Positions 63,781 to 64,000 of a DNA stretch of 64,000 nucleotides are shown piece after piece. How positions within the stretch are numbered: the first letter of the stretch is position 1; the number at the start of each line of letters is the position of its first letter. The notes under the pieces are model-generated. The model saw nothing but the letters and a program-made list of their open reading frames with translations, did not search any database and had not been told where the DNA came from. The DNA lies in NCBI RefSeq assembly GCF_000013645.1, contig NC_007952.1, positions 2,480,001 to 2,544,000 on the forward strand, given 5' to 3'. A program made the position numbers and the translations under genes. This DNA comes from Paraburkholderia xenovorans LB400. GTDB lineage: Bacteria; Pseudomonadota; Gammaproteobacteria; Burkholderiales; Burkholderiaceae.

Positions 63781-64000
63781 TCAGTTGTTCGCCGATACCG
63801 CCGTGACCGCGTCAGGTACATCCCAGCCGCCGCCGAGCGAGCGGTACAAAGCGACCGCCGACAACGCGTGCTCGCGTTTGGCCTGGTTCAACGACTCGGC
63901 GTCGCGCAGATAGGCTTCCTGCGCCGCGAGCACGTCCAGGAAACTCGACGCGCCGCCCTTGTACAGTTCCGTCGACAGACGCAGTGCGTGGTCCGACGCA
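63781..64000 (-). CDS. NodT/OprM-type efflux outer-membrane protein, C-terminal part
   Basis: The last 73 residues of an outer-membrane factor, open to the window edge. The final coiled-coil hairpin and end are typical: LSTELYKGGASSFLDVLAAQ, AKREHALSAVALYRSLGGGW, then 16 residues to the stop. These lipoproteins form the exit duct of RND or MFS tripartite efflux pumps. The pump genes should lie just outside the window. Confidence 0.9.
   Translation of the reverse strand, partial: ASDHALRLSTELYKGGASSFLDVLAAQEAYLRDAESLNQAKREHALSAVALYRSLGGGWDVPDAVTAVSANN

Overview
The window looks like chromosomal DNA of a high-GC Gram-negative beta-proteobacterium of the Burkholderiaceae, most likely Paraburkholderia. 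The reasons are the GC-rich third positions, a Burkholderia-type general porin (31114-32295), an H-NS paralogue and an HU paralogue with Lys/Ala tails, and many duplicated transport and regulator families. I saw no rRNA, tRNA, CRISPR array, insertion sequence or prophage. Almost all of the window is protein-coding. The assignment rests on family recognition only.

Layout. 1-3.1 kb: end of an aldo/keto reductase, a GGDEF/EAL protein with a degenerate GGDEF site, and a LysR regulator. 3.2-7.0 kb: a Fur-box-preceded iron uptake operon (TonB-dependent siderophore receptor, Sel1-repeat protein, PiuC-type dioxygenase). 7.1-11.7 kb: a monocarboxylate permease of MctP type with its DUF3311 partner, divergent from a Cache-domain histidine kinase and a LuxR-type response regulator; a 9-bp-arm palindrome lies between them. 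11.7-17.7 kb: cardiolipin synthase, an H-NS-like protein with two DNA-binding motifs, a DUF6765 protein, DUF488 and a periplasmic FKBP. 18-21.3 kb: Lhr-type helicase and PdeM phosphoesterase. 21.4-24.5 kb: a secreted Gly-rich repeat protein and about 1.1 kb with no convincing gene. 24.5-32.3 kb: a BBE-type flavoprotein, a SYLF lipoprotein, a chemoreceptor, a YbaK-type deacylase, a BrkB membrane protein and the porin.

32.6-37.0 kb holds the four-gene Anbu cluster (circularly permuted ATP-grasp, alpha-E, transglutaminase, Anbu protease), a conserved but poorly understood system that is the best lead here. 37.4-42.5 kb: HU-like protein, MocR-type regulator, POT peptide symporter and a divergent XRE-cupin regulator. 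42.7-50.0 kb: a complete oppABCDF peptide importer followed by an OprD-family porin, so outer- and inner-membrane steps of peptide uptake sit together. 50.0-58.1 kb: IclR regulator divergent from an eight-gene operon with a polyamine/opine-type ABC importer wrapped around a three-subunit flavin/iron-sulfur oxidase (HcnABC/opine-oxidase type). 58.2-64.0 kb: a small membrane protein, a ketopantoate-reductase-like protein, a nucleoside uptake and salvage operon (NupC, cytidine deaminase, nucleoside hydrolase), a thiolase and the end of a NodT-type efflux outer-membrane protein.

The general theme is scavenging of small organic nutrients (monocarboxylates, peptides, amine/opine-like compounds, nucleosides) and iron, each with its own local regulator.
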